Of a stretch of DNA of 64,000 bases, positions 8,656-17,514 are shown piece by piece. This DNA comes from CBDATB01 sp965199745. GTDB taxonomy: Bacteria; Bacteroidota; Bacteroidia; Cytophagales; Flammeovirgaceae. The notes beneath the pieces were generated by a model. That model had not been told where the DNA came from, did not search any database, and was given only the letters and a program-made list of their open reading frames with translations. The stretch covers positions 46,985 to 110,984 of the forward strand of contig CBDATB010000003.1 of NCBI GenBank assembly GCA_965199745.1, written 5' to 3'. Made by a program: the position numbers and the translations under genes. The stretch's first letter is position 1. Each line of letters opens with the position of its first letter.

Positions 8656-8978
8656 ACTAACTTATGTTGTAGATAAAAAGCCGTAATTTCTCTGTAAATT
8701 AAGTATAAAAATAACCTTAAATAAAAAAGCCTTGTTTTTTTGTATCACTAAATTATTTCTTCAATGCAGGAAGGCTATCTTATCCAATTTAGAAATAAAG
8801 TATTTGAAACTAAAGGCACTCTCAAATATAGATTTCGTATTTTTGTATTTTTGAATATAAAAAATTTTACAAATACATCTTTACCAAAAAAGAAACTATT
8901 TACAGAGCTGGCTTCCCTATTTAAAGGGTTAAAATAACTAACTTTGCCATTTTGTTTTATTTGTCTCATCGATCAACA
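8656..8978 (+). promoter_or_regulatory. Divergent intergenic region with thrS -7 element
   Basis: The gap between the DUF1684 gene and thrS is AT-rich and contains no convincing gene. TAACTTTG at 8939-8946 matches the Bacteroidota -7 box and would give a thrS leader of about 25 bases. On the minus strand TATATTTG (8830-8823) could serve the DUF1684 gene. Neither has a clear -33 TTG. I see no T-box-like leader. Confidence 0.35.
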
Positions 8979-10904
8979 ATGATTCAGATTACTTTACCAG
9001 ACGGTAGCAGCAAAACCCTTGAGAAGGGAGTAACAAGTTTAGAGATAGCCCACAGTATTAGCAAAGATTTAGCACGCAATGTGTTGGCTGCCCGAGTAAA
9101 CGACAAAGTGCAAGATGCTACGCGTCCTATTACAGCAGACGCGAACCTAACTTTACTGACGTGGAAGGATACGGCTGGCAAAGCCGTTTTTTGGCACTCT
9201 TCTGCACACCTGATGGCAGAAGCACTGGAGTCCTTGTATCCGGGGACTAAGTTTGGCATCGGTCCTGCCATTGAAATGGGTTTTTATTATGATGTAGATT
9301 TTGGCAAGCACCAAATTAGCGGCGACGATTTAGTAAAAATAGAAACCAAAATACTGGAATTATCGAGACAAAAAAATAGCTATATCAGAACGGAAATTTC
9401 TAAAAATGATGCCGTAAAATACTTTACAGAAAAAGGCGACCATTACAAGCTCGAATTAATAGATGGTTTGAATGATGGAGAAATTACTTTCTATCAGCAA
9501 GGTGCTTTTATCGATCTTTGTCGAGGTCCGCATATTCCTAACACGAGTTTTATCAAGGCAGTCAAATTGATGAATATCGCAAGTGCCTACTGGCGAGGCG
9601 ATGAAAATAACAAAATGCTCACGCGTATTTATGGCGTAAGCTTCCCAAAAGCAAAAGAGTTGAAAGAATACTTAGAATTGTTGGAAGAAGCCAAAAAGCG
9701 CGACCATCGCAAACTTGGTAAAGCTCTTGATCTGTTCACTTTTTCGGAAAAAGTAGGCTTAGGCCTACCATTATGGCTGCCTAAAGGAGCAATTTTGCGC
9801 GAGCGACTCGAGATTTTTATGCGCAAGGCACAAGTAAAAGCTGGTTATCAACCCGTGATAACACCGCACATTGGCAACAGGAAATTATATGAAACTTCAG
9901 GACATTATGAAAAATACGGAAAAGATTCTTTTCAAACCATTCACACACCTGCCAAAGATGAAGAATTTTTGTTAAAACCCATGAATTGCCCGCACCATTG
10001 TGAAATTTACAAAGCTAAGCCGCGCTCATACAAAGAATTACCACTGCGTTTGGCAGAATTTGGCACAGTGTATCGCTACGAACAAAGCGGCGAATTACAC
10101 GGACTGACCAGAGTAAGAGGTTTTACGCAAGATGACGCACATATTTTTTGTAGTGCCGACCAAGTGAAACAGGAATTTATTAAAGTCATAGATTTGGTAT
10201 TGTACGTATTTGAATCCTTGGGTTTTGAAAATTATACCGTACAAATTTCCCTCAGAAACCCTAATGACAAAGATAAATACATCGGTGAAGATGCCCTATG
10301 GGAAAAAGCTGAAAGACAAATTACAGAAGCTGCGCAGGAAAAAGGACTGAAGACAATAGTAGCGTTGGGTGAAGCAGCTTTCTACGGTCCTAAGTTAGAT
10401 TTTATGGTCAAGGATGTATTGAAAAGGGATTGGCAGCTCGGTACCATACAAGTAGACTACCAACTACCCCAGCGTTTTGCATTGGAATATATCGGAGCAG
10501 ATAACCAAAAACATTGCCCCGTGATGATTCATCGCGCGCCTTTTGGCTCTTTGGAGCGTTTTGTAGCTATTTTAATAGAACACTGCGCTGGTAATTTTCC
10601 GCTCTGGCTCGCTCCTGAGCAGTATATTATTCTACCCATTTCAGAAAAATACCATGAATACGCAGAGGAAATTAAAAAAATACTTGAAGACAAAGACATC
10701 AAAGGAAATATAGACAGGAGAGACGAGAAAATAGGCAGAAAAATTCGCGATGCAGAAATATTAAAAATACCTTATATGCTAATTGTAGGCGAAAAAGAAC
10801 GAGAGTTGCATACCATTTCTATCAGAAAAAAAGGAGAAGGCAAGTTAGGTAACATGCCCATAGCCCGATTTATTGAGCATTTTCAAAGCTTAATAAATCT
10901 TTGA
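8979..10904 (+). CDS. thrS: Threonine-tRNA ligase
   Basis: Class II aminoacyl-tRNA synthetase of 641 residues. Domains in order: TGS (1-60, ITLPDGSSKTLEKGVT), the editing domain with HSSAH and the CRGPH metal motif, the class II catalytic core with MNCPHHCEIYK, FGTVYRYEQSGELHGLTRVRGFTQDDAH and HRAPFGSLERFVAILIEH, and the C-terminal anticodon-binding domain (ILPISEKYHEYAEEI). The zinc ligands expected in the core (Cys of MNCPHH, His of ELHGL and His of MIHRA) are present. ATG 8979 is chosen over the upstream frame extension because it gives the canonical TGS start. Confidence 0.98.
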   Translation: MIQITLPDGSSKTLEKGVTSLEIAHSISKDLARNVLAARVNDKVQDATRPITADANLTLLTWKDTAGKAVFWHSSAHLMAEALESLYPGTKFGIGPAIEMGFYYDVDFGKHQISGDDLVKIETKILELSRQKNSYIRTEISKNDAVKYFTEKGDHYKLELIDGLNDGEITFYQQGAFIDLCRGPHIPNTSFIKAVKLMNIASAYWRGDENNKMLTRIYGVSFPKAKELKEYLELLEEAKKRDHRKLGKALDLFTFSEKVGLGLPLWLPKGAILRERLEIFMRKAQVKAGYQPVITPHIGNRKLYETSGHYEKYGKDSFQTIHTPAKDEEFLLKPMNCPHHCEIYKAKPRSYKELPLRLAEFGTVYRYEQSGELHGLTRVRGFTQDDAHIFCSADQVKQEFIKVIDLVLYVFESLGFENYTVQISLRNPNDKDKYIGEDALWEKAERQITEAAQEKGLKTIVALGEAAFYGPKLDFMVKDVLKRDWQLGTIQVDYQLPQRFALEYIGADNQKHCPVMIHRAPFGSLERFVAILIEHCAGNFPLWLAPEQYIILPISEKYHEYAEEIKKILEDKDIKGNIDRRDEKIGRKIRDAEILKIPYMLIVGEKERELHTISIRKKGEGKLGNMPIARFIEHFQSLINL

Positions 10905-10945
10905 AATTCACTGTTAAAAAATACCCAGATAAAAACTAAACTACT

Positions 10946-12376
10946 ATGAAAAAAACTCTATTCGATAAAATTTGGGAAAAGCATATTGTTACAAAAATAA
11001 AAGAGGGCACTGAAGTATTGTATATCGACAAACACCTCATCCATGAAGTAACTTCTCCGCAGGCTTTTGCAGGCTTAGAAAAAAGAGGACTCAAAGTAAA
11101 ACGACCCGATAAAACAATAGCCACCGCCGACCATAACGTGCCGACAAAAAACCAGCACTTACCCATTCAGGAAGAATTATCTCGTTTTCAGGTGACTAAA
11201 CTGACTGAAAATTGCCAAAAACACGGAGTAGAATTATACGGATTAGGGCATCCATTTCAAGGCATTGTACATGTTATTGGTCCAGAGCTAGGGATCACAC
11301 AGCCCGGCATGACTATGGTCTGTGGCGATAGCCATACTTCTACACATGGTGCTTTTGGCACTATTGCTTTTGGTATTGGCACGAGTGAAGTCGAGCAGGT
11401 GTTGGCTACTCAATGTATTCTACAAAATAAGCCTAAAAAAATGCGTATCACTATTGACGGTACACTCAACAAAGGCGTGTTGTCTAAAGATATTATTCTT
11501 TACATTATTGCGCAAATTTCTGCTGCTGGGGCTACGGGTTATTTTGTAGAATATGCTGGCTCAGCTATCTGCAACCTATCGATGGAAGCCCGCATGACGA
11601 TCTGTAATATGAGTATAGAAATGGGTGCCCGTGGCGGATTAATCGCACCCGATGAAACTACTTTTGATTATGTAAAAGGAAGAAAATTTGCCCCACAAGG
11701 AGCAGCTTTTGACAAGGCAATTACCCACTGGCAAGCTCTTTACACGGATGAGGGAGCAGTTTTTGACAAAGAATATACTTTTGACGCTTCCAAAATTAAA
11801 CCAATGATTACCTACGGCACAAACCCCGGCATGGGCATGGCTGTAGACGAAACAATACCGGAATTTAAAAATCTGCCCCTAGAAAACAGCGAAGATTCTT
11901 TCATGAAGGCTTTAGATTATATGGCACTCAAACCCAGTGAACCTTTACTGGGAAAACAGGTAGATTACGTATTTATCGGTAGTTGTACTAACTCACGTAT
12001 CGAAGATTTAAGGTTGGTTGCAAAAGTATTGGATGGTAAGAAAAAAGCAGCACACCTTACTGCCTTTATCGTTCCTGGATCCAAGCAAGTAGCACAGCAA
12101 GCCAAAGCGGAAGGCTTAGACAAAATATTTGAAGCAGCAGGCTTTGAACTCCGCGAATCGGGTTGCTCTGCCTGTTTGGGCATGAACGAAGATAAAGTAC
12201 CCAAAGGAAAATATTGTGTTTCTACGTCTAATCGAAATTTTGAAGGACGACAAGGACCAGGCGCAAGAACATTCTTAGCTAACCCACTGACCGCCGCTCT
12301 CACAGCAATTAATGGGGTAATTAGCGATATAAGAACAGCCAGTATAAATAATGAGGAATATGCAAAAAAGATTTAG
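10946..12376 (+). CDS. leuC: 3-isopropylmalate dehydratase large subunit
   Basis: Aconitase-family enzyme of leucine synthesis, isomerising 2- and 3-isopropylmalate with LeuD. The 476-residue product has VCGDSHTSTHGAFG, the cluster ligands in IGSCTNSR and GCSACLGMN for one 4Fe-4S cluster, and the C-terminal STSNRNFEGRQGPGARTFL. Length is normal. It begins 41 bases after thrS and may share its transcript. leuD, leuB and leuA are not adjacent: a minus-strand gene follows. They must lie elsewhere if the pathway works. Confidence 0.96.
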   Translation: MKKTLFDKIWEKHIVTKIKEGTEVLYIDKHLIHEVTSPQAFAGLEKRGLKVKRPDKTIATADHNVPTKNQHLPIQEELSRFQVTKLTENCQKHGVELYGLGHPFQGIVHVIGPELGITQPGMTMVCGDSHTSTHGAFGTIAFGIGTSEVEQVLATQCILQNKPKKMRITIDGTLNKGVLSKDIILYIIAQISAAGATGYFVEYAGSAICNLSMEARMTICNMSIEMGARGGLIAPDETTFDYVKGRKFAPQGAAFDKAITHWQALYTDEGAVFDKEYTFDASKIKPMITYGTNPGMGMAVDETIPEFKNLPLENSEDSFMKALDYMALKPSEPLLGKQVDYVFIGSCTNSRIEDLRLVAKVLDGKKKAAHLTAFIVPGSKQVAQQAKAEGLDKIFEAAGFELRESGCSACLGMNEDKVPKGKYCVSTSNRNFEGRQGPGARTFLANPLTAALTAINGVISDIRTASINNEEYAKKI

Positions 12377-12414
12377 CAAATGCAATATAAAATTTGAGCG
12401 ATTTTATAATGGTT

Positions 12415-12485
12415 CAGGTCTATAGAAACTATTTTCAATTTTGTAAGAAAACTTACAAGACCTGCCAAGCTGAAAAATAGACCTG
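12415..12485. terminator. Nested inverted repeats between convergent genes
   Basis: A perfect 7-bp hairpin TTGTAAG-AAAA-CTTACAA (12441-12458) sits inside a longer pair CAGGTCTAT (12415-12423) / ATAGACCTG (12477-12485). It lies between the ends of leuC (+) and the TlpA-like gene (-), so it may end transcription from both sides. No strong U-tract follows, so rho-independent activity is uncertain. Confidence 0.4.
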
Positions 12486-12500
12486 ATCGAATTTTTAATA

Positions 12501-13754
12501 CTACTCACTCAGTAGTTTTTCGGTAAACAAAGTGATTTCTTCTATAGTTTGCTGATAGTATTTGCCTGTACCCGGTCCAGAAAAGCCCGTGTGTATTTTA
12601 CGAACAATACCCTGTTTATCAATAAAAATAGTAGTCGGAAACGCTACTATTCGGTTGAGCATGGGTAATGTTTTTGTTGCCTCAGCTTTTTTGTTAGTAC
12701 CCGCATAAAGTAATTCATACTGAATGTCAAAACGTTTTTTTAGTATTTCTAAGCGTTTTTTGGCCTTGGCAAACTCAGTTGTTCTCTCGTAAGCTAAGCC
12801 GATAATTTCCAGCCCTTGTGAGTGATATTTTTTATAAAAAGGGGCTAAAAAGGCTGTCTCGTCCATACAATTAGGACACCATGAGCCTAGCAATTTTACA
12901 ATAGTTACTTTGTTTTGATAACGGGCATTTGCCAATGAAACCATATTACTGTCTAAATTAGGAAAGCTAAAACTCAGCCGCTCGTAACCTTCTTTCAGGT
13001 AAGTGAGTGTATTAGGATCGGGTAAAGCGGCTCGCTCATTGCGATGTGCACTCCAAGTTTGTTTCCAATGCTTGCCAGAGTAGAAAACGCCATTTGCCAA
13101 GCTATCTGCATTAACGATACTGGCTTTGAATAAAAAAGCGTGTTCTCCATCAAAACAAGAAAGTAAAAACTGCTCGCCTGATATATTTCCTTGCAAATAT
13201 CTATAATCGCCCGTAGTAGTTAAAAAAGTACCGGTCAAACTACTATTTTCTTCTACTTTGAATATCCCTACCGATTGCTCCGGGATATTTTCTTCATCAT
13301 AAAAAGACACCTGCCAAGTGCCGCTAATATCTGCTGATGTTGGTGCTTGCGAAAGCTGAAAACGGCTGCTGTCGTTCCACTGGGCAGTGAGTGGAATAGC
13401 ATATCCTCCCTTTTTATAACCAAATTTCCGCCACTCTCCCGTGAGTTGACCATCCGATATGTGTGCGGCAATTTGTGTATCAAAAATGTGCATCCGAATC
13501 CATACTGAATCATCTTTAAAAGTGAGTTGCTCTATTGGTATACTTTCTTCTCCGTTGAGCAAATACATAGTATTCAACTGTTGATTAGCAGTTTTTTCTA
13601 TTCTAAAATTGAAAGGCATATCATTTTCGGGCAAGTGTAAAACTGCTCGCCATATACCTTCGCGTAGATTTCTAGGCAATTTTTTAGCCTCTTGCTCGCA
13701 ATTTGTAAAATACAACAAACCGAAAGCGATGAGATAAGCACTAATTCTATTCAT
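12501..13754 (-). CDS. TlpA-like thioredoxin-fold lipoprotein
   Basis: 417 residues. The N-terminus (YLIAFGLLYFTNCEQE) looks like a lipoprotein signal with a relaxed lipobox. Residues 30 to about 250 are beta-rich and resemble the DUF4369/lipocalin-like domain often placed before thioredoxin domains in Bacteroidota. The C-terminal domain has the redox motif WCPNC, followed by ETAFLAPFYKKYHSQGLEIIG and the cis-proline loop AFPTTIFID. It is likely a periplasmic thiol-disulfide oxidoreductase, substrate unknown. It is convergent with leuC. TATTTTTG on the minus strand (13858-13851) may be its -7 element. Confidence 0.88.
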   Translation of the reverse strand: MNRISAYLIAFGLLYFTNCEQEAKKLPRNLREGIWRAVLHLPENDMPFNFRIEKTANQQLNTMYLLNGEESIPIEQLTFKDDSVWIRMHIFDTQIAAHISDGQLTGEWRKFGYKKGGYAIPLTAQWNDSSRFQLSQAPTSADISGTWQVSFYDEENIPEQSVGIFKVEENSSLTGTFLTTTGDYRYLQGNISGEQFLLSCFDGEHAFLFKASIVNADSLANGVFYSGKHWKQTWSAHRNERAALPDPNTLTYLKEGYERLSFSFPNLDSNMVSLANARYQNKVTIVKLLGSWCPNCMDETAFLAPFYKKYHSQGLEIIGLAYERTTEFAKAKKRLEILKKRFDIQYELLYAGTNKKAEATKTLPMLNRIVAFPTTIFIDKQGIVRKIHTGFSGPGTGKYYQQTIEEITLFTEKLLSE

Positions 13755-13873
13755 CTTAATATTATGTTGTTTTAAATTTAGTTAGCTGCTTTCTAAGCAC
13801 TATTTATTGAGTTTTTAAAAAGCTTCTTTTCACTTTTGTAAAAATCACTACAAAAATAATAAAATAATATCCT

Positions 13874-15091
13874 ATGAATAGTATTCAATTAACACACCCA
13901 TCAGCAAAAATAGCAACGACTATTTCTTTGGCTGCTTCTAAAAGTGAAAGTAACAGGGCATTAATTATACAAGCACTTGCCAAAAAACGCATCAAACTCA
14001 ATAATTTATCGGCTGCTAGAGATACCCAAACTATGATTCGCTTGCTTAAATCTAAGCAACAAACCCTCAATGTTTTGGATGCAGGTACTACCATGCGCTT
14101 TTTGGTGGCATATTGTGCAGCTAACAATAGAGATAGTTTGCTGACCGGTACGAAAAGAATGAAAGAACGACCCATTAAAATCTTAGTGGAAGCCCTAAAA
14201 ACATTAGGTGCCGATATTGTTTATCTGGAAAATCAGGGCTTTCCACCTGTTCATATTAAAAGTTTTATACAAAAAACTAATCACATAAAAATGACCGGAG
14301 AGGTGAGTAGTCAATACATTTCGGCTTTGCTCATGATAGCTCCCACACTTCCACTGGGTATTCATCTCACTATTACGGGTGCTATTTCCTCTCGTCCTTA
14401 CATTGAAATGACTTTGCAATTGATGCAATTTTTTGGCGTTGGCCACACTTGGTCGGGGCAAAATATACAGATAGAACCTCAATCTTATAGCCTTAACGAG
14501 TATACTATCGAGTCGGACTGGTCGGGAGCAAGTTATTGGTACAGTATAGCCGCATTAGCAAAAGAAGCCGATATTACTTTATCGGGTTTGAAAGAAAATT
14601 CTCTTCAAGGAGATGCGGTTATAGCTGCTTTGATGGAAAGGCTAGGTGTTACTACTTTTTTTGAAGAGGGCAAAGTCAGGTTACAGAAAACAACCACCCA
14701 AGATTTTTTTGACTATGATTTCACGCACTGCCCTGATTTAGTACAAACTGTTGCGGTTATTTGTGCTGCTCAAGGTGTTGAAGCAAAAATGAGCGGACTA
14801 AAAAGTTTGCGCCTCAAAGAAACCGATCGAATTGCAGCAATCCAGCAAGAGTTGAATAAATTAGGTGTAAAAGTAGTCGTTACGGGCGATGATGAGCTTT
14901 ATATTCCCAAGGTTAAGCTATTGCATAAGAACATACGTATACGTACTTATGGGGATCATCGGATGGCTATGGCATTTGCCCCTCTGACACTCGTACAAGA
15001 AGATCTAATTATAGATGACCCAGAAGTGGTGAGCAAATCCTATCCAAGATTTTGGGATGATCTAAAGAAAGCGGGATTTGTATTTGTCTAA
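13874..15091 (+). CDS. aroA: 3-phosphoshikimate 1-carboxyvinyltransferase (EPSP synthase)
   Basis: Sixth step of the shikimate pathway, joining PEP and shikimate-3-phosphate. The 405-residue product shows the substrate-binding ASKSESNRALI near the N-terminus, LDAGTTMRFL, the S3P-binding SSQYISALLM, LKETDRI and the C-terminal YGDHRMAMAFAPL. It is short for the family but complete. In the motif equivalent to E. coli LGNAGTAMRPL, the position of Pro101 is Phe. That motif influences glyphosate sensitivity, but the phenotype cannot be inferred from it alone. Confidence 0.95.
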   Translation: MNSIQLTHPSAKIATTISLAASKSESNRALIIQALAKKRIKLNNLSAARDTQTMIRLLKSKQQTLNVLDAGTTMRFLVAYCAANNRDSLLTGTKRMKERPIKILVEALKTLGADIVYLENQGFPPVHIKSFIQKTNHIKMTGEVSSQYISALLMIAPTLPLGIHLTITGAISSRPYIEMTLQLMQFFGVGHTWSGQNIQIEPQSYSLNEYTIESDWSGASYWYSIAALAKEADITLSGLKENSLQGDAVIAALMERLGVTTFFEEGKVRLQKTTTQDFFDYDFTHCPDLVQTVAVICAAQGVEAKMSGLKSLRLKETDRIAAIQQELNKLGVKVVVTGDDELYIPKVKLLHKNIRIRTYGDHRMAMAFAPLTLVQEDLIIDDPEVVSKSYPRFWDDLKKAGFVFV

Positions 15092-15109
15092 TGAAAAGCA
15101 AAAAATTAA

Positions 15110-15130
15110 CCTGCCCTCAGGAAGAGCAGG
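15110..15130 (+). terminator. Weak hairpin after aroA
   Basis: CCTGC (15110-15114) pairs with GCAGG (15126-15130) across an 11-base loop, 19 bases after the aroA stop and before the convergent OmpA-type gene. No U-run follows, so a terminator role is only suggested by position. Confidence 0.25.
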
Positions 15131-15198
15131 CTAAAAGATGAAAACCGAAAATTTACTTTTTAATAATTATAAGAAACATCTATACAACAATAATCTTT

Positions 15199-17019
15199 TT
15201 ATTTTAAAGCTGCCGTGAACGCTTCATTGTCGAAATACTTGGCAAACTCTAAATCTGTTACTGCCCTAGCTTTTAAGTTAGCACTCAACTCTGCTGCTTT
15301 TTTCAGGCTGCTGCCTAGTTTGTTGGCATCACTCATTCTCGCTGCTAAAATAGCACTACCATAATGTGCGTAGGCATTATTTTGATCGGCTGCCACAGCT
15401 TCATCGAAAGCTACTTTAGCTTTTTCGTAGCCATCTTTACCTAAATCTTTGCTTGCTTTCAGCAGATAAGCTAAGCCCTTGTTGTACAAAACAACGGGGT
15501 CGTTCCCTGCAGCGGAAAGGGTGGCTATGGCGTTATCATAATTACCTTTTGTTATGTCTACATAACCTTTAATAGCATTAACGTTTTGTGTGAGTACGCT
15601 AGTGCCAGTGGCAGAAACTTTTGAGGCTGCCTCCAAAGCTCCTTCTAAATTGCCTTTCATCAAATTGGCACCAGCAAGGTTTACATAAGCTTCGGGGTTC
15701 TCTTGTTTTTTCACACTTAGCTCAAGTTGTGCAATTGCTTTGTCTATCAGGGCATTGCGTTCGGGTTCGGCACTTGCTTTTTTTGCCATTGCCAAATAAG
15801 TTGCTCCTAAATTATTATAGGCATAGAACCGGTCGTCTTGATCGATTGACATTTTATAAATGGCTTCTTTTTCTTCTAAGGAAGGCGTTAAGTCACCCGC
15901 ATAATTTAGCTCATTAATGGTCAGGGTGTCAGTTTTAGCCTCTCCCCTAACAATTTTTTGTGCAATAGCCACCAGCTCAGCATCAGGCTTTTTATCTTTG
16001 ATTCTGAGAATTTCCGCACGTGCTGTCCTTAATCCAGGATAAATATCATTGAATACCTTTCTGTAGGAACGCAAGGTTTGCAGTTTCAATTCTTTAGAGA
16101 CAAAGTCTCCAGCTCCATCGATGACGGCAAAAATTTCATTTTTTTGGTCTTCCGAGACCCCTTCGTACCCATTTAAGGCCTGTTTAAACTCCGTCCAGTC
16201 TTGCACTACGGGTTTATTAACAAAATTAATACCCTCAGCTTGATCTTTGTAGTCGTATTTCTCGGCTGTTTTTTTGATAAATTCCTGCATGGCTTGTGGT
16301 CTTTCTTGCGCCAGCTCGCTGTTGATTTGCTCAGAGCCTTCAGGCGAATGCATACCAGTTATGTTAATAGTGCGGGTGGGGTTTTTTTCTACAATATAAT
16401 TAGTTAGACCCTGTCCATTATCACTGCGTTTTTCGCGTCTTGACAGTTCTGAACTCCCTTGTTTAAACCTAAATTCTGTATAACGACGCTCGTATTCTTC
16501 TATGCTTTTGTATTGGGAAGGAATGAAATTAACAAAATAAGTAGGTCTTACTAATCTGGAGGTGGTAATCACGCCTTTAGCTACTTCTAGAGTACCCCCT
16601 TCCCACAACTTGGCTTCCCGCCCTGTTTTTTGAATAGAAGGGGTCAACACGACATCGCCCGATGCCAGAGCATCTTCATAAGCAAAGCTGAAATTTTGTC
16701 CTATCCTGGGATCCGAAGTCAAACCTGCAAACTTGTTGTCTCCTCCTAAAATCTGTATACTACCCAAATCAATAGGCTCACTGTTGGTCGGTTTGTACGC
16801 TACTCCCAGCTTGTAGGTGTAACCTTTTTTTATTTGTTTGAGTGGAACAATAGCCGACATTCTAAAGCCGATGCTATCACCGTGTAGCTCGAGAGGAGAA
16901 GGCTCAACTTCAAGCTTTTGTTGCTCGACTAATTTATTTAAATCTACGCCACAGCTAGTCATATTCAAGGCTAGACACACTGAGAGAACAGAGAATAAAG
17001 GGTTTTTAATGTTTACCAT
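15199..17019 (-). CDS. OmpA-family lipoprotein with TPR repeats
   Basis: About 606 residues. The start at 17019 gives a lipoprotein signal (NPLFSVLSVCLALNMTSC) with a Cys at the lipobox; the frame is open 13 codons further up. Residues 30-190 are beta-rich. Then comes an OmpA-like peptidoglycan-binding domain (INITGMHSPEGSEQINSELAQER). The C-terminal third is built of TPR units (YAYNNLGATYLAMAKKASAEPERN, AYVNLAGANLMKGNLEGALEAA, VVLYNKGLAYLLKAS). This layout occurs in Bacteroidota envelope proteins that may link the outer membrane to the cell wall or to secretion/gliding machinery. The precise role is unknown. Confidence 0.85.
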   Translation of the reverse strand: MVNIKNPLFSVLSVCLALNMTSCGVDLNKLVEQQKLEVEPSPLELHGDSIGFRMSAIVPLKQIKKGYTYKLGVAYKPTNSEPIDLGSIQILGGDNKFAGLTSDPRIGQNFSFAYEDALASGDVVLTPSIQKTGREAKLWEGGTLEVAKGVITTSRLVRPTYFVNFIPSQYKSIEEYERRYTEFRFKQGSSELSRREKRSDNGQGLTNYIVEKNPTRTINITGMHSPEGSEQINSELAQERPQAMQEFIKKTAEKYDYKDQAEGINFVNKPVVQDWTEFKQALNGYEGVSEDQKNEIFAVIDGAGDFVSKELKLQTLRSYRKVFNDIYPGLRTARAEILRIKDKKPDAELVAIAQKIVRGEAKTDTLTINELNYAGDLTPSLEEKEAIYKMSIDQDDRFYAYNNLGATYLAMAKKASAEPERNALIDKAIAQLELSVKKQENPEAYVNLAGANLMKGNLEGALEAASKVSATGTSVLTQNVNAIKGYVDITKGNYDNAIATLSAAGNDPVVLYNKGLAYLLKASKDLGKDGYEKAKVAFDEAVAADQNNAYAHYGSAILAARMSDANKLGSSLKKAAELSANLKARAVTDLEFAKYFDNEAFTAALK

Positions 17020-17055
17020 TTTTGAATTGTTTTTAAATGAATTAATTGTACAGTG

Positions 17056-17063
17056 CAAAAGTA
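17056..17063 (-). promoter_or_regulatory. Putative -7 element for the OmpA-TPR gene
   Basis: TACTTTTG on the minus strand matches TAnnTTTG about 37 bases before the chosen start. It overlaps the alternative upstream start, which supports the downstream ATG. No clear -33 element is seen. Confidence 0.35.
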
Positions 17064-17250
17064 TTTCAATAAGGTTATTATTTTAATTTAATTTTTTGTA
17101 TTTTTAGGGAAAAACCCCTTTTAAACAAAAAAGAACACAATATTAATTATTTTTTGTGTGATTATAAAAAATACCCAAGTTTTAAGTCTATAATAAACCA
17201 CTATTTTTACTCTTTTATTTTTTATCCTTAAAAAAAACAAAAATACATTT

Positions 17251-17466
17251 ATGAGAAAGCTACAATACTTCTTAGAAAACCAAGCCTTCGGCGTTTGCAC
17301 AAAGATAGGAAAAAAGCTAGGTGTTTCCACAAGTGTTATACGGCTTTATTTTATCTATGCTTCCTTTATCGCTTTGGGATCACCAATTATCATTTATTTG
17401 GTTTTAGGTTTTTGGATTAATTTTAAAAGATATTTGAGAAAAGGCGAGGATTCTGAGTTTTGTTGA
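17251..17466 (+). CDS. PspC-domain membrane protein
   Basis: 71 residues with the PspC pattern: GVCTKIGKKLGVSTSVIRLYFIYAS followed by a hydrophobic helix (GSPIIIYLVLGFWINF). PspC domains are small membrane proteins linked to envelope stress responses, but in Bacteroidota they often occur alone, as here. The N-terminal MRKLQYFLENQAFG matches stand-alone family members. The upstream gap to 17058 is very AT-rich with no clear promoter. Confidence 0.8.
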   Translation: MRKLQYFLENQAFGVCTKIGKKLGVSTSVIRLYFIYASFIALGSPIIIYLVLGFWINFKRYLRKGEDSEFC

Positions 17467-17514
17467 ATTATTTAAAAAAACAGTCTTGGCTTTTGATGCA
17501 ATATCTTAGATAGC

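Noticed and set aside
8775..8969. 64-codon minus-strand ORF before thrS
   Set aside because: It overlaps the thrS promoter region, has no recognisable motif and is AT-rich noise.
8656..8978. T-box or other riboswitch before thrS
   Set aside because: No T-box sequence or large structured leader is visible, and the predicted leader is very short.
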